This document shows positions 27,027 through 37,907 of a DNA stretch of 64,000 bases, in pieces. A program made the translations under genes and the position numbers. Source of the stretch: Alloprevotella sp. GTDB taxonomy: Bacteria; Bacteroidota; Bacteroidia; Bacteroidales; Bacteroidaceae. The notes beneath the pieces are model-generated. The model had not been told where the DNA came from. It searched no databases and saw nothing but the letters and a program-made list of their open reading frames with translations. Where the stretch lies: assembly GCA_017471505.1 (NCBI GenBank), contig JAFUTC010000007.1, positions 1 to 64,000 of the forward strand, in the 5' to 3' direction. Within the stretch, counting starts at the first letter, position 1, and each line of letters opens with the position of its first letter.

Positions 27027-29585
27027 ATGAAAATGAAAATCAGTAATGTCAATGAGCCCGCATGGAGGCAGTTGAATGTGACCACCTTTATACCGGAAGA
27101 ATTGCAGAAATTGCAAGAGTTGGCTCACAATATATGGTGGACGTGGAACGCCGAGGCACGCGACCTTTTTCGTGCCGTTGACAAGAATTTGTTTAACGAG
27201 GTCGACCAGAACCCTGTAGAATTGCTTTGCCGTCTTGGTTCGCACAAAATCAAGGAACTCAAGAACGACCCGGTGTTCATTGCAAAGATGAACAAGGTCT
27301 ATGACGATTTCCGTGCCTATATGGATGTCAAACCCGACAGCAATCGTGCCAGCGTGGCCTACTTCTGCATGGAATATGGTCTCTTTCATGTACTCAAAAT
27401 CTATTCGGGAGGTCTTGGCATTCTTGCTGGCGACTACCTGAAGCAGGCTTCCGACAGCAATGTGAACCTTTGCGCCGTCGGCTTCCTCTATCGCTACGGC
27501 TACTTTACCCAAAGCCTTTCGATGGATGGACAGCAGGTGGCCAACTACGAGGCACAAGACTTCGACCATCTTCCTATCGAGCATGTCCTCGACGAGAATG
27601 GCAACCAGTTGCGCATCACGGTTCCGTTCCCCGACCATAATGTCTTTGCCGCCGTTTGGCGAGTAAACGTGGGCCGCGTGCCCTTGTATCTGTTGGATAC
27701 CGATTTGCAAGAGAATGCAGAATACGACCGTTCCATCACGCATACGTTGTATGGTGGCGATTGGGAGAACCGTCTGAAGCAGGAATACTTGCTTGGTATC
27801 GGCGGAATGCTTGCCTTGAACAAACTGGGCATCAAGAAAGACATTTATCATTGCAACGAGGGACATGCCGCACTCTGCAACGTGCAGCGTCTGATTGATT
27901 TTGTGGAGTCGGGATTGAGTTTCAACGAAGCCCTCGAACTCGTTCGCGCTTCTTCGTTGTACACCGTACATACTCCGGTTCCTGCCGGCCACGACTACTT
28001 CGACGAATCGCTCTTCGGCAAGTATCTCGGCTTTGTACCGCAGAAGCTGGGCATTTCATGGGATGACTTCATGGGGCTCGGTCGCACGAATCCCGAAGAT
28101 CATGGCGAGAAATTCTGCATGTCTACGTTCTTGTGCAAGACCTGTCAGGAAGTGAACGGCGTAAGTTGGTTGCACGGCAAGGTGAGCCAGCGCATGTTCA
28201 GCCAGATATGGAAAGGCTACTATCCGGAGGAGAACCACGTGAACTATGTTACCAATGGCGTGCACTATCCTACGTGGAGTGCCAAGGAATGGAAGGATGT
28301 TTACAACAAATACTTCGATTCGACGTTCTTCGACGACCAGAGCAACGAGAAAATCTGGGAAAAGATTTACGAAGTGCCTGACAACGTCATTTGGGAGACT
28401 CGCGTCAAACTGAAGAATAAACTTATCGAATACATCCGCCTGCGTTTCCGTGAGATGTGGCTGAAGAACCAGGGCGATCCCTCGCGTGTGGTTTCGTTGC
28501 TCGATAAGATTAACCCCAACGCGCTCCTTATTGGCTTCGCACGTCGCTTTGCCACCTACAAGCGTGCTCATCTTCTGTTCTCCGACATCGATCGTCTGGC
28601 CAAGATTGTCAATAACCCCAATTATCCCGTACAGTTTATTTTCGCCGGAAAGGCTCACCCCGCCGACGGTGCAGGACAGGGATTGATTAAGCGCATATTC
28701 GAGATTTCACAGCGTCCAGAGTTTATCGGTAAGATTCTGTTCCTCGAGAACTACGACATGCAGTTGGCCCGCCGCCTGGTATCGGGCGTCGACATCTGGA
28801 TGAACACGCCGACACGTCCGCTTGAGGCATCTGGCACGTCGGGCGAGAAAGCGCTGATGAATGGCGTTGTAAACTTGTCGGTGCTTGACGGATGGTGGTA
28901 TGAAGGCTATCGCGAAGGTGCCGGATGGGCACTTACCGACAAGCGCACCTATCAGAATCAGGAACACCAAGATAAACTCGACGCGTCGACCATCTATTCG
29001 CTGCTCGAGCAAGAGATTATCCCGCTCTACTACGCAAGGAATGCACGCGGCTACAGCGAGAACTGGGTTCGCACCGTTAAGAACTCCATCGCTCAGATTG
29101 CCCCACACTACACGATGAAGCGCCAGCTCGACGACTACTATACGAAATTCTACCAGCCGCAGGCTGAGCGCTACCATCTCATATCTGCCGACCACAACCA
29201 AAAGGCCAAAGAGATTGCTGCCTGGAAGGAAATGGTGGCCGAGAAGTGGAATGACATCAAGGTGCTCAATACGGAGGCCAGCGAAAACGTGCTTACGGGC
29301 CATGTGGTCAGTGGCGACGAGATTTTTGTACGTCACACCATCGACGAGGCCGGACTTGACAACGCAGTAGGCATCGACATGGTGCTTGTCAATACGGTTG
29401 ACGGCCAGGACCGCCTCTACAAGTCGCTACCGCTTAATGTGACGAAGCGCGAGGGCAACATCTATCAGTTTGAACTGAAGGCCAGTGTCGACCTGGCAGG
29501 CTCCTACAAGGTCGCTTTTCGCATGTATCCGAAACATGCCCTGATGCCCCACAAGCAGGACTTCTGCTACGTGCGCTGGTTCTAA
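27027..29585 (+). CDS. glgP: Alpha-glucan (glycogen) phosphorylase
   Basis: The 852-aa GT35 enzyme releases glucose 1-phosphate from glycogen. It is the long AgpL-like type beginning with a DUF3417-type N-terminal domain ([14 protein letters not shown]). YCNEGHAAL-like [33 protein letters not shown] and [10 protein letters not shown]-like [13 protein letters not shown] mark the PLP and substrate region. The residue before the PLP lysine is Glu (GEK) where GMK is usual. Pairing with glycogen synthase means synthesis and breakdown genes are co-transcribed. Confidence 0.93.
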   Translation: MKMKISNVNEPAWRQLNVTTFIPEELQKLQELAHNIWWTWNAEARDLFRAVDKNLFNEVDQNPVELLCRLGSHKIKELKNDPVFIAKMNKVYDDFRAYMDVKPDSNRASVAYFCMEYGLFHVLKIYSGGLGILAGDYLKQASDSNVNLCAVGFLYRYGYFTQSLSMDGQQVANYEAQDFDHLPIEHVLDENGNQLRITVPFPDHNVFAAVWRVNVGRVPLYLLDTDLQENAEYDRSITHTLYGGDWENRLKQEYLLGIGGMLALNKLGIKKDIYHCNEGHAALCNVQRLIDFVESGLSFNEALELVRASSLYTVHTPVPAGHDYFDESLFGKYLGFVPQKLGISWDDFMGLGRTNPEDHGEKFCMSTFLCKTCQEVNGVSWLHGKVSQRMFSQIWKGYYPEENHVNYVTNGVHYPTWSAKEWKDVYNKYFDSTFFDDQSNEKIWEKIYEVPDNVIWETRVKLKNKLIEYIRLRFREMWLKNQGDPSRVVSLLDKINPNALLIGFARRFATYKRAHLLFSDIDRLAKIVNNPNYPVQFIFAGKAHPADGAGQGLIKRIFEISQRPEFIGKILFLENYDMQLARRLVSGVDIWMNTPTRPLEASGTSGEKALMNGVVNLSVLDGWWYEGYREGAGWALTDKRTYQNQEHQDKLDASTIYSLLEQEIIPLYYARNARGYSENWVRTVKNSIAQIAPHYTMKRQLDDYYTKFYQPQAERYHLISADHNQKAKEIAAWKEMVAEKWNDIKVLNTEASENVLTGHVVSGDEIFVRHTIDEAGLDNAVGIDMVLVNTVDGQDRLYKSLPLNVTKREGNIYQFELKASVDLAGSYKVAFRMYPKHALMPHKQDFCYVRWF

Positions 29586-29617
29586 TCCGGTTTGCGCCGC
29601 AGATATACATATCGGAC

Positions 29618-29658
29618 GGGAGTGAGATGCTTCGAAATCTCACTTCCGTTTTTTTTAT
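29618..29658 (+). terminator. Terminator after glgP
   Basis: CGGGAGTGAGAT pairs with ATCTCACTTCCG (one G-U) and is followed by eight T. Confidence 0.88.
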
Positions 29659-29673
29659 TGCGGAATGGTGGTT

Positions 29674-29681
29674 ATTTTTGC
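29674..29681 (+). promoter_or_regulatory. smpB promoter -7 box
   Basis: TATTTTTG, 21 bp before the smpB ATG. Confidence 0.5.
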
Positions 29682-29701
29682 AATAAATAAAGCAATTACC
29701 G

Positions 29702-30187
29702 ATGAAGGCAAATAAAAAGGCAAATTCAAGTCGCATAAATATAAAAAACCGTCGTGCTACGTTCGATTATTTTGTCCTCGACACCTACACGGCAGGCATG
29801 GTGCTGTGCGGCACCGAGATGAAGAGTATCAGGGCCGGCAAGGCAGGTCTGAGTGATACGTTCTGCTTCATTAGCAACGACGAAATTTGGGTAAAGAATA
29901 TGTATGTGGCCGACTACGAGCGCGGTTCGTTCGGTCGTCATGCCTTGCGCCGCGACCGCAAACTCTTGCTGAACCGCCGCGAGATTATGCACCTGAAGAA
30001 CGAAACGAAATCGCCCGGCCTAACCATTGTGCCACTGCGACTCTTTATTAACGAAAACGGCCTGGCCAAACTCGAAATCGGGCTTTGTAAGGGTAAGAAA
30101 CAATACGACAAGCGTGCCACGATGAAGGAAAAGGAGGGTAGGGCCGAAATCGATAAAATCATCAAGGGCCACCGCTATGGAGCATAG
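29702..30187 (+). CDS. smpB: SsrA-binding protein SmpB
   Basis: The 161-aa partner of tmRNA in trans-translation rescues stalled ribosomes. [20 protein letters not shown] and the basic [18 protein letters not shown]-terminal region are conserved; the last residues overlap the next gene by 11 bp. The tmRNA gene itself is not in this window. Confidence 0.96.
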   Translation: MKANKKANSSRINIKNRRATFDYFVLDTYTAGMVLCGTEMKSIRAGKAGLSDTFCFISNDEIWVKNMYVADYERGSFGRHALRRDRKLLLNRREIMHLKNETKSPGLTIVPLRLFINENGLAKLEIGLCKGKKQYDKRATMKEKEGRAEIDKIIKGHRYGA

Positions 30188-31484
30188 TTTCCGCATTTTT
30201 TTCCGATGCTTGATAGTATGTGCGTTTTTCAGCATAGGCCTTTCGATGAATAGTCAATCGTTTGTGCAAGTGCAGAACGGCCGTTTCTCGCTGAACGGCG
30301 AGCCCTATTACTATATAGGTGCGAACCTCTGGTATGCACCTATATTAGGTAGCCGTGCGGAAGGTGGAAACAGAGATAGATTAAGACTTGAACTTGACAG
30401 TCTTAAATCACTTGGAGTCAATAATCTAAGAATTTTAGTCGGAGCGGAGTGGGGGAGTTCCAACGCACCTTTTGTCGAGCCCGTGCTACTACGTAAGGAC
30501 GGCACATGCGACGAGTCGGTGTTCGAAGGTCTCGACTATCTGCTCAATGAAATGGCCGACCGGGGCATGGTAGGGGTTTTCTACCTTACAAATGCCTGGG
30601 ATTGGAGTGGCGGCTATGGCCACTATCTGAGCCGTATGGGACTTGGAGACTCGCCGAATGCCGACGGCGACGGATGGAACGCATACTGCCGCTATGCCTC
30701 GCAATTCTACACGGTGAAAGGTGCTCAGAAAATCTACCATCGCTATGTGCGTAGCATCGTAAGTCGCCGCAATGCGCTCACCGGACGTCTTTATGCCGAC
30801 GAACCGGCTATCATGGCGTGGCAGATTGCCAACGAGCCGCGCCCGTTTCTTATGGAGCGTGCGCAGGACATGGCAAAGTTTCTGCGCAAGACATCCAGAC
30901 TGATTAAGTCGATTGACAAAAACCACCTGGTTTCTATAGGCGGCGAGGGAATCATAGGCTGCCAATACGACTCGCTTCTGTTCCGTCAGATTTCATCGGA
31001 CAAACACATCGACTATATTACGATTCACATCTGGCCGAAGAACTGGAGCTGGGTGCGCAACGACAATCTTTCCGAAGGACTCGGCGACGTTTTTCTGCAG
31101 ACCCGCCGCTATATTGACCAACATAAGGATGTGGCCCACTTGCTGGCGAAACCTATTGTAATTGAGGAGTTTGGTTATCCGCGCGACGGGGCTTCGTACG
31201 CGGCAGATGCGTCGGTTTTGGCGCGAAATAAGTTCTACGAGTTCATTTTCGCTGAAATCGAGCAAAACGCACAGTCGGGCGGACTGGTGGCCGGTTGCAA
31301 TTTCTGGGGATGGGGCGGCAGCGGACGCGCCAATGCTTTGCGATGGCAGAAAGGCGACGACTTTTTGTGCGACCCTCCGCACGAGCCGCAGGGATGGTAC
31401 TCGGTGTTTGATTCCGACCAATCGACCTGTGATCTCATTCGCCGATATGCGCATATAGTCCAATCGAATGGCCGGAACCCATAA
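30177..31484 (+). CDS. GH5-family beta-mannanase-like secreted glycosidase
   Basis: The 435-aa product has an N-terminal signal peptide (about residues 6-27) and a TIM-barrel of GH5 subfamily 7 type, which cuts beta-1,4-mannan. The acid/base glutamate is in WQIANEPRP and the nucleophile in [26 protein letters not shown] and [10 protein letters not shown] fit mannanases. The ATG at 30177 is supported because later Mets would remove the signal peptide; it overlaps smpB by 11 bp. Codons in 30330-30450 are unusually AT-rich (AGA, TTA, CTA), unlike the rest of the gene. Confidence 0.85.
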   Translation: MEHSFRIFFRCLIVCAFFSIGLSMNSQSFVQVQNGRFSLNGEPYYYIGANLWYAPILGSRAEGGNRDRLRLELDSLKSLGVNNLRILVGAEWGSSNAPFVEPVLLRKDGTCDESVFEGLDYLLNEMADRGMVGVFYLTNAWDWSGGYGHYLSRMGLGDSPNADGDGWNAYCRYASQFYTVKGAQKIYHRYVRSIVSRRNALTGRLYADEPAIMAWQIANEPRPFLMERAQDMAKFLRKTSRLIKSIDKNHLVSIGGEGIIGCQYDSLLFRQISSDKHIDYITIHIWPKNWSWVRNDNLSEGLGDVFLQTRRYIDQHKDVAHLLAKPIVIEEFGYPRDGASYAADASVLARNKFYEFIFAEIEQNAQSGGLVAGCNFWGWGGSGRANALRWQKGDDFLCDPPHEPQGWYSVFDSDQSTCDLIRRYAHIVQSNGRNP

Positions 31485-31519
31485 TAACGTCATTTTTTCA
31501 TCACATTAAACGAATAAGA

Positions 31520-32674
31520 ATGAAACACTTTCCATTTGCAGCAACTTTTCAGCGAGGTTGGATGTCGGCAATGTTTTTGACCTTTGCAGGTCTGTTGACC
31601 GTAATGGTTGCTTGCGACGACGCCGATAAGGCAGGCAACGAGCCGATGATTAAAGGAAAAATTGTATCGTACAATGAGTTTGGGGCCGCGATGCTGGACT
31701 TCACGGCGGCAGATATGTCGGCGGCTGGATTTACACTCGGCGACGTCATCAGCATCACGGTCGATGACCACGAGGTCATTATGCCTTACTACGACGGCTA
31801 CTATACCCGCAATGGAGAATACCTTTGCGTGGCCTATCCCTCTTATCCCAGCATTTGTTTTACTGCCAACAACATCGGCCTTCCTCCCGAACTCAGCGGA
31901 TTGGAAGGGCACGAAGTGGTTGTCAGGATGAAGGAAAAGGGCGGAAAGTTGGATGTGCAACAGGCGCTGAGTATGACCTACTCCAACGACCGCAGCAAAT
32001 ACGACATCTCCGACGATGAATTTGCCAATGCACGCGCCGTGTGTGCCGGAAACATCGCAAGCGGCCGGCTGCATCGTAGTTCGTCGCCGTTCAGCAACGA
32101 AATCAACCGTTCCTCCTATGTTTCGGCCTATCTGGAGCGCGTGCAGGTGAAGACGGTGCTCAATCTGGCCGACACTGAGGAGAAAATTCTGTCCTACGAC
32201 CTTCCGCCTTACAGCCGTTTGCTCTGGGAAGGAGGAAACGTCATACTCTGTCCGCTGAAGTCCGACCCTACGGCCGACGACTACAACAACCGGCTGATTG
32301 AGGCACTGAAGCAACTGCCATCGCGCCCGGCACCTTATCATGTACATTGCGTAGAAGGGAAGGACCGCACCGGATATGTGTGCGCATTGCTCGAGGGCTT
32401 GTGCGGCGCAACCTATGACGAGATTGTGGCCGACTATCTGAAAACCTACGACAATTATTATCAGATTAACCCCGATAATAACCCCGATGTTTGCAACACG
32501 TTGGTATCGCTGCGCCTCAATCCCTGCCTGATGTATTACGCCGGCGTCAGCGACGAAGCATTGCTTCCCGATGTAGACTACGCAAGCGCATTCGCCAACT
32601 ATCTGCTGACTCACGGCATGACACAGCAGCAAGTGGACGCTCTCGTAGATGCCCTGACCGGTTCCGGCATCTGA
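31520..32674 (+). CDS. Tyrosine-protein phosphatase lipoprotein (Y_phosphatase3) with N-terminal extra domain
   Basis: The 384-aa product has a signal sequence ending in a lipobox-like MVAC, so it is probably a lipoprotein. The C-terminal half (about 180-380) is a tyrosine or lipid phosphatase with P-loop HCVEGKDRTG (CX5R) and a preceding conserved SGRLHRSSSP. The N-terminal part (about 45-150) has GKIVSYNEFGAAMLDF, GFTLGDVISITV, a DGYY and a GEYLCVAYPSYPS segment resembling the C-terminal beta-barrel of SAM hydroxide adenosyltransferases. The substrate is unknown; a periplasmic or surface phosphatase role is inferred. Confidence 0.8.
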   Translation: MKHFPFAATFQRGWMSAMFLTFAGLLTVMVACDDADKAGNEPMIKGKIVSYNEFGAAMLDFTAADMSAAGFTLGDVISITVDDHEVIMPYYDGYYTRNGEYLCVAYPSYPSICFTANNIGLPPELSGLEGHEVVVRMKEKGGKLDVQQALSMTYSNDRSKYDISDDEFANARAVCAGNIASGRLHRSSSPFSNEINRSSYVSAYLERVQVKTVLNLADTEEKILSYDLPPYSRLLWEGGNVILCPLKSDPTADDYNNRLIEALKQLPSRPAPYHVHCVEGKDRTGYVCALLEGLCGATYDEIVADYLKTYDNYYQINPDNNPDVCNTLVSLRLNPCLMYYAGVSDEALLPDVDYASAFANYLLTHGMTQQQVDALVDALTGSGI

Positions 32675-32722
32675 CGCAATCCGTTAACAATCAAGTTAAG
32701 CACAACGTATTTAATTTGCGAC

Positions 32723-32804
32723 TTATTGCATAATACCATTGAAAAATTCCATAATCCGATAGGCAAATTCAATTATGGGATTTCAAAATAGTATTATGCA
32801 ATAA
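32723..32804. repeat. Intergenic palindrome cluster B
   Basis: An outer perfect 14-bp inverted pair, TTATTGCATAATAC (32723-32736) and GTATTATGCAATAA (32791-32804), encloses an inner pair CCATAAT / ATTATGG within ATTCCATAATCC (32746-32757) and AATTATGGGATT (about 32771-32782). The boxes match those of cluster A. It occupies the 304-bp gap behind the phosphatase gene; the remainder of the gap is AT-rich and holds the promoter of the next small gene. Confidence 0.8.
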
Positions 32805-32948
32805 TTTTGCTTCATACTGCGATAAATGCTTGTAGTAATGGAATTTTCACAAATCTCTATATGAATTTCGCAGAATATAGATTATGTTTAATAGCAAATT
32901 GTTTTGCACAAAATTATCGCATTGTTTTCGTTTTCCATAAATATACCC

Positions 32949-32956
32949 TATTTTTG
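32949..32956 (+). promoter_or_regulatory. Promoter -7 box of small membrane protein gene
   Basis: TATTTTTG. Transcription would begin near 32962, after the first in-frame ATG (32958), which supports the ATG at 32979 as start. Confidence 0.5.
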
Positions 32957-32978
32957 AATGATTATTTACGCGAACGAA

Positions 32979-33176
32979 ATGTGGCTTAAAATTTTCATGA
33001 TATCTGTGTCGATTCTGCTCGTCGCCTTTGCGTTTTTGGCAATACGGGTCTGGTTTGGCAAGGATTTTGTGAAAACGCACATTGAAGACAACAAGTCGCT
33101 ACGCTCAAAAGGCATCACTTGCTACATGCAGATGGAACGCAAGGAACGCCGTAAGCAATCGTCGGTTCGCGAATAG
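32979..33176 (+). CDS. Small single-pass membrane protein, unknown
   Basis: The 65-aa product (MWLKIFMISVSILLVAFAF...) has one N-terminal membrane helix followed by a short charged cytoplasmic tail with GKDFVKTHIEDNKSLRSKGI. Such short proteins with a conserved (S)xLRxKGI tail recur in Bacteroidales, but I know no function. It lies just upstream of the OmpH-like lipoprotein gene. Confidence 0.65.
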   Translation: MWLKIFMISVSILLVAFAFLAIRVWFGKDFVKTHIEDNKSLRSKGITCYMQMERKERRKQSSVRE

Positions 33177-33242
33177 ATTTCGCCGCAAATTCAATCAAAT
33201 TTCAACACATAGAATACTCAATTCAAAACCACACTCATTAAA

Positions 33243-33899
33243 ATGAAGAAAATAGTTTTAACCCTTAGCATCGTTGGTATGCTTTTCGGCAGTTGCCAAA
33301 ATAGTAACACTCAGAAGAACGCCGTTGCAGGAAATGACAGCATCAATGGCGGCCTGGCTCCTATTGCCTATGTCGACATGGACTCTGTAGCTGAAAAATT
33401 CCAGTTCTGCATCGACCAGAAGAATATTATCAACCAGAAACAGGCCAGTTACGACCAAAAACTGCAGGCTGAAGGCCGTCAGCTTCAGAACTACGCACAG
33501 CAGGTGCAGCAGAAGATTCAGAACAACGGCTATAGCAGCCAGCAGCAGTACGAGGCCGCCGTGCAGGAAGGCCAGCGCAAGGAAGCCACATTCAACCAAC
33601 ATCAGCAGGAATATCAGGCCGATTTGATGCAGGCTACCGAGAACTATATCAGCGAGGTATACAAGCGCATCCGCGAGTACCTGAAAGACTACAACAAAGA
33701 CGGTCGCTATTCGCTGATTCTTACGAACAGCGGCAACGACGTAAACGTATTGGTCGGCAGCGACAACCTGAACATCACCGACGAAGTGATAGAAGGTCTC
33801 AACAAAGCCTACAAGAAATCCGACAATAGCAAGGAAGAAGCAAAGGAAGCCCCCAAGGCCGACGCCAAAGAGGCAGCCCCCGCTTCCGCTAAGAAATAG
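33243..33899 (+). CDS. OmpH/Skp-family lipoprotein
   Basis: The 218-aa product has a lipoprotein signal (lipobox FGSC, Cys18) and a Skp-like domain: IAYVDMDSVAEKF, then a long glutamine-rich coiled coil (60-130) and a VNVLVGSDNLNITDEVIEGLNKAY C-terminal strand-helix. Skp chaperones outer-membrane proteins in the periplasm; the lipid anchor and the Ala/Lys/Glu-rich tail are additions. Role as a membrane-tethered periplasmic chaperone is inferred. Confidence 0.82.
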   Translation: MKKIVLTLSIVGMLFGSCQNSNTQKNAVAGNDSINGGLAPIAYVDMDSVAEKFQFCIDQKNIINQKQASYDQKLQAEGRQLQNYAQQVQQKIQNNGYSSQQQYEAAVQEGQRKEATFNQHQQEYQADLMQATENYISEVYKRIREYLKDYNKDGRYSLILTNSGNDVNVLVGSDNLNITDEVIEGLNKAYKKSDNSKEEAKEAPKADAKEAAPASAKK

Positions 33900-33914
33900 T
33901 CAAACCCGATAGCC

Positions 33915-34208
33915 ATGAAAGACAATCATCTGGCAGACCTGGCCGCATTGGAATATGCAGTCAACCAATTGCTTGAGCAACTGCAAGCGCTGAAGGCTGA
34001 AAACCTGCAACTCAAGGAGCAACTTGTCAGTTCGCAGGCAAAGTCTGAATCGTTGCATGCTGAAAAACAACACTTGCAGGAGGATTATGAGCGTCTGAAA
34101 CTGGCTAAGATGTTGGATTTGGGCACCGACGAGGTGAAAGATGCCCGCCAGCGTGTCGATTCACTGATACGCAAGGTCGACCGATGCATCTCGTTGATCA
34201 AAGCCTAA
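33915..34208 (+). CDS. Coiled-coil protein, ZapB-like
   Basis: The 97-aa protein is almost entirely a heptad coiled coil (EYAVNQLLEQLQALKAENLQ). It sits 44 bp before zapA and 15 bp after the OmpH-like gene. Size, coiled coil and place suggest a ZapB-like partner of ZapA at the division ring; the assignment is by context. Confidence 0.6.
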   Translation: MKDNHLADLAALEYAVNQLLEQLQALKAENLQLKEQLVSSQAKSESLHAEKQHLQEDYERLKLAKMLDLGTDEVKDARQRVDSLIRKVDRCISLIKA

Positions 34209-34252
34209 CCCCCTACCCTTTTCGTAACTAAAAAATTCACAGTCGAAGCAAT

Positions 34253-34549
34253 ATGGCAAACGGAGACAAACTACCCATTCACCTGATGATTGGTCGTCAG
34301 GACTTGGCGCTTACGGTTAATCGTTCCGACGAAGAAGCCTTCCGCAAGGCTGCCCGTCAAATCAACGAGCGACTGGCCAAGTATGAGCAAACTTATCCGG
34401 GACAGGCCTACGAAAAATACCTGGCTTTCACCCTACTCGACTTTGCCGTGTTCAACCTACGATTGGAAGATAACAAAGACATAGACCCCGTGATGGAAAG
34501 CATCAGGCGGCTAACCAGCGAAATCCACGACCAGATGAAAACCCTTTAG
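34253..34549 (+). CDS. zapA: Cell division protein ZapA
   Basis: The 98-aa ZapA-family protein begins with the beta-hairpin IHLMIGRQDLALTVNRSDEEAFRKAA, followed by a helix that dimerises. It bundles FtsZ filaments at midcell. Followed by RNase Y after a 63-bp gap in which I see no 6S RNA. Confidence 0.85.
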   Translation: MANGDKLPIHLMIGRQDLALTVNRSDEEAFRKAARQINERLAKYEQTYPGQAYEKYLAFTLLDFAVFNLRLEDNKDIDPVMESIRRLTSEIHDQMKTL

Positions 34550-34612
34550 GTCGTGGGTTTTCGCATGTGCCTGCCCTTGCCGTTGCAATGGGTCCGTAAA
34601 AACTGAATATTT

Positions 34613-36157
34613 ATGCCCGAAACAATAACCTTGTTGTTAGTATGTATCGTTGCCCTGCTGTTGGGCATTTTGGGAGGATATGCCCTTTTCCGCTACATAC
34701 TGACAAAAAACTATAAAGAATCCATCGAAAGCGCCGAGCGCGAAGCCGAGACCATCAAGAAAAAGAAACTGCTCGAAGTAAAGGAGACGTTCCTCACCAA
34801 GAAATCGGAACTGGAAAAAGAGGTGCAGCAGCGCAACTCACGCATCCAGCAGGTTGAAAATAAACTGAAGCAGCGCGAGATTGCCCTGAACCACAAGCAC
34901 GAAGAGCAAGTACGCACCCGCAAGGAACTGGAGCAGAACCAGCAGAATCTGAACAAAGAACAGGAACAACTTGCACGTCGCCAAGAGGAACTCACGCAAC
35001 TGCAGAAGCAAGAACAGCAGAAACTGGAAGAACTCAGCGGTCTGTCCGCCGAGCAAGCCAAGGAGCGCCTCATCGACTCACTCAAGGAAGAGGCTCGCCT
35101 CAACGCCCAACAATACATCAACGACATTGTTGATGATGCCAAGCTGACCGCCAATAAAGAGGCCAAGCGAATCGTCATCCAGACCATCCAGCGCGTGGCT
35201 ACCGAAACGGCCATTGAAAATAGCGTGACGGTCTTCCATATAGACAACGAAGAAATCAAGGGTCGCATCATTGGTCGCGAAGGCAGAAACATCCGTGCAC
35301 TCGAGGCCGCTACCGGTGTAGAACTGGTGGTTGACGACACGCCCGAGGCCATAGTCATCTCAGCCTTCGACCCCGTGCGTCGAGAAGTATGCCGCCTGGC
35401 ATTGCACCAACTGATTGCCGACGGCCGCATACACCCCGCTCGCATTGAAGAAGTGGTGGCCAAGGTACAGAAGCAGGTGGACGAGGAAATCATCGAGACC
35501 GGTAAGCGCACCGCTATCGACCTCGGCATCCACGGGCTTCACCCCGAACTTATCCGTATCGTGGGTAAAATGAAGTATCGTTCTTCCTACGGACAAAATC
35601 TGCTTCAGCACGCACGCGAGACGGCAAATCTCTGCGCCGTCATGGCTTCTGAACTGGGTCTTAATCCGAAGAAGGCTAAACGCGCCGGCTTGCTCCACGA
35701 CATCGGTAAGGTGCCCGACGAGGAAAGCGAACTGCCCCACGCACTTTATGGCGCCAAGATAGCCGAACTCTACAAAGAGCCGGCCGATGTGGTAAATGCC
35801 ATCGGAGCCCATCACGACGAGATGGAAATGGAGTCGCTGATTGCGCCCATCGTTCAAGTCTGTGATGCCATTAGTGGCGCACGTCCCGGTGCTCGTCGTG
35901 AGATTATCGAAGCCTATATCAAGCGTCTGAAGGACCTGGAGAACATAGCAATGAGCTATCCCGGCGTCACGAAGACCTATGCCATTCAGGCCGGACGCGA
36001 ATTGCGCGTAATCGTAGGTGCCGACAAGATTGACGACAAGCAGATTGAAACCCTCTCTGCCAATATCGCCCTCCAGATTCAGAATGAGATGACCTATCCC
36101 GGACAGGTGAAGATCACTGTAATCCGTGAGACCCGTTCAATCAGTTATGCCAAATAA
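34613..36157 (+). CDS. rny: Ribonuclease Y
   Basis: The 514-aa membrane-anchored endoribonuclease starts mRNA decay. It has an N-terminal membrane helix (3-27), a long coiled coil (30-190), a KH domain ([15 protein letters not shown], at about 223) and an HD domain with the metal pair in LLHDIGK and the NAIGAHHDE region. Length and layout match B. subtilis Rny (about 520 aa). Confidence 0.96.
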   Translation: MPETITLLLVCIVALLLGILGGYALFRYILTKNYKESIESAEREAETIKKKKLLEVKETFLTKKSELEKEVQQRNSRIQQVENKLKQREIALNHKHEEQVRTRKELEQNQQNLNKEQEQLARRQEELTQLQKQEQQKLEELSGLSAEQAKERLIDSLKEEARLNAQQYINDIVDDAKLTANKEAKRIVIQTIQRVATETAIENSVTVFHIDNEEIKGRIIGREGRNIRALEAATGVELVVDDTPEAIVISAFDPVRREVCRLALHQLIADGRIHPARIEEVVAKVQKQVDEEIIETGKRTAIDLGIHGLHPELIRIVGKMKYRSSYGQNLLQHARETANLCAVMASELGLNPKKAKRAGLLHDIGKVPDEESELPHALYGAKIAELYKEPADVVNAIGAHHDEMEMESLIAPIVQVCDAISGARPGARREIIEAYIKRLKDLENIAMSYPGVTKTYAIQAGRELRVIVGADKIDDKQIETLSANIALQIQNEMTYPGQVKITVIRETRSISYAK

Positions 36158-36186
36158 ATTTTTTAATCCATATAAAACGACAAGAA

Positions 36187-37833
36187 ATGAAGATTAGTTC
36201 TTTGCAAAAGGCCAGAGCAGCCTATCAGCCCAAACTGCCGCTCGGACTACGGAACAATGTTGAGATAAAAGCCGGGGAACCCACCCAGAGCGTGGGCAAT
36301 CAGGAAGAAATCAAGGCTTTGTTTCCTAACACCTATGGTTTGCCCCTCGTTGAATTCGTACCGACGGAAGAGGTTAAGCACTACGACACGCTCAATGTAG
36401 GTGTAATTCTTTCCGGAGGACAGGCTCCCGGCGGTCATAATGTAATATGTGGATTGCTTGATGAATTGAAAAAGCAAAACCCGAATAACAAACTCTATGG
36501 CTTCCTGATGGGTCCTGGCGGTTTGGTTGACCATAATTATAAGGAACTCACTACCGAACTCATTGACGAATATCGCAACACGGGCGGTTTCGATATGATT
36601 GGTTCGGGACGTACGAAGTTGGAAACCGTAGAACAGTTTGATGCCGGCTACGAAATATGCAAGAAACTGGGCATAAAGGCGCTTGTCATCATTGGTGGCG
36701 ACGACTCGAACACCAACGCTTGCATGTTGGCTGAATACTATGCTCAGAAGCAGGCTGGCATAGCCGTAATCGGTTGCCCGAAAACCATCGACGGCGACCT
36801 GAAGAACTCGCAGATTGAGACCAGTTTCGGATTCGACACCGCTTGTAAGACCTACAGCGAACTGATTGGCAACATTCAGCGCGATGCCAATTCCGCCCGC
36901 AAATACTGGCATTTTATCAAGTTGATGGGTCGTTCGGCAAGTCACATTGCCCTTGAATGTGCCCTGCAGACCCGTCCAAACGTGGCCATTGTCAGCGAAG
37001 AGGTAGAAGCCAAGCAACTTACCCTCGACCACATCGTTGATTCCATCGTCGACGTGGTTGCAAATCGCGCAAACGACGGCAATAATTTCGGAACCGTACT
37101 TATTCCCGAAGGACTTATCGAATTTGTTCCTTCCATTAAGAGCCTTATCAGCGAACTGAACGACCTCCTCTCCACCGACGAGGCTCGTGCTATCTCGACG
37201 CTCAGTGCCGACGAGCAACTTGACTGGACCTTGCAGCATGTTTCCGAGGCTAACAAGCAGACGCTTGAGAGTCTTCCGCGTGCTGTTGCCAAGCAGTTGG
37301 CTCTCGAGAGAGACCCGCACGGCAACGTACAGGTTTCGCTGATTGAAACCGAGAAGTTGCTGAGCGAGATGGTAGCAGGCAAATTGGCCAAGCTCAAGGC
37401 TGCCGGCTCCTACAAAGGCAAGTTCTCTCCCCTACACCATTTCTTCGGCTACGAAGGCCGTTGCGCTGCTCCCTCGAACTTCGATGCCGACTACTGCTAT
37501 GCGTTGGGTACCAGCGCTGCACAGTTGGTTCTGAATGGAAAGACCGGCTACATGGCCATTGTCAAGAACACCACGGCTCCTGCTGCCGAGTGGATTGCCG
37601 GTGGCGTGCCCATTACAATGATGATGAATATGGAACGCCGCAACGGCAAGATGAAACCCGTCATCAAGAAGGCACTTGTTGAGTTGGATGGCGCTCCCTT
37701 CAAAGAGTTTGCCAAGAACCGCGAGACGTGGGCCAAGGAAACCTGCTATCTCTATCCTGGTCCCATTCAGTATTGGGGACCGACAGAGGTGTGCGACACG
37801 ACTACCAAGACGTTAGCTTTGGAACAGCAATAG
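36187..37833 (+). CDS. pfp: PPi-dependent 6-phosphofructokinase
   Basis: The 548-aa enzyme phosphorylates fructose 6-phosphate with pyrophosphate, reversibly. [11 protein letters not shown] is the N-terminal loop, [11 protein letters not shown] carries the Asp that favours PPi over ATP (GGDGS in ATP enzymes), and [10 protein letters not shown] is the catalytic loop. The length fits the long plant-beta-like PFP group common in Bacteroidetes. A terminator follows directly. Confidence 0.94.
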   Translation: MKISSLQKARAAYQPKLPLGLRNNVEIKAGEPTQSVGNQEEIKALFPNTYGLPLVEFVPTEEVKHYDTLNVGVILSGGQAPGGHNVICGLLDELKKQNPNNKLYGFLMGPGGLVDHNYKELTTELIDEYRNTGGFDMIGSGRTKLETVEQFDAGYEICKKLGIKALVIIGGDDSNTNACMLAEYYAQKQAGIAVIGCPKTIDGDLKNSQIETSFGFDTACKTYSELIGNIQRDANSARKYWHFIKLMGRSASHIALECALQTRPNVAIVSEEVEAKQLTLDHIVDSIVDVVANRANDGNNFGTVLIPEGLIEFVPSIKSLISELNDLLSTDEARAISTLSADEQLDWTLQHVSEANKQTLESLPRAVAKQLALERDPHGNVQVSLIETEKLLSEMVAGKLAKLKAAGSYKGKFSPLHHFFGYEGRCAAPSNFDADYCYALGTSAAQLVLNGKTGYMAIVKNTTAPAAEWIAGGVPITMMMNMERRNGKMKPVIKKALVELDGAPFKEFAKNRETWAKETCYLYPGPIQYWGPTEVCDTTTKTLALEQQ

Positions 37834-37854
37834 TTTCATAACCCTATAGATAAG

Positions 37855-37890
37855 AAGGTCCGGAATATTATCCATATTTCGGGCCTTTTT
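37855..37890 (+). terminator. pfp terminator
   Basis: AAGGTCCGGAATA pairs with TATTTCGGGCCTT (G-U pairs allowed), followed by TTT. Confidence 0.75.
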
Positions 37891-37892
37891 CG

Positions 37893-37900
37893 TATCTTTG
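37893..37900 (+). promoter_or_regulatory. Promoter -7 box of GH25 gene
   Basis: A perfect TATCTTTG ending only 7 bp before the ATG at 37908, implying a leaderless or nearly leaderless mRNA. Confidence 0.65.
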
Positions 37901-37907
37901 CCATATT

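Noticed and set aside
32807-32989. 60-codon frame before the small membrane protein
   Set aside because: AT-rich sequence upstream of the promoter box, ending inside the next gene; no coding character.
34550-34612. 6S RNA behind zapA, as in E. coli
   Set aside because: The gap is only 63 bp and has no long hairpin with central bubble.
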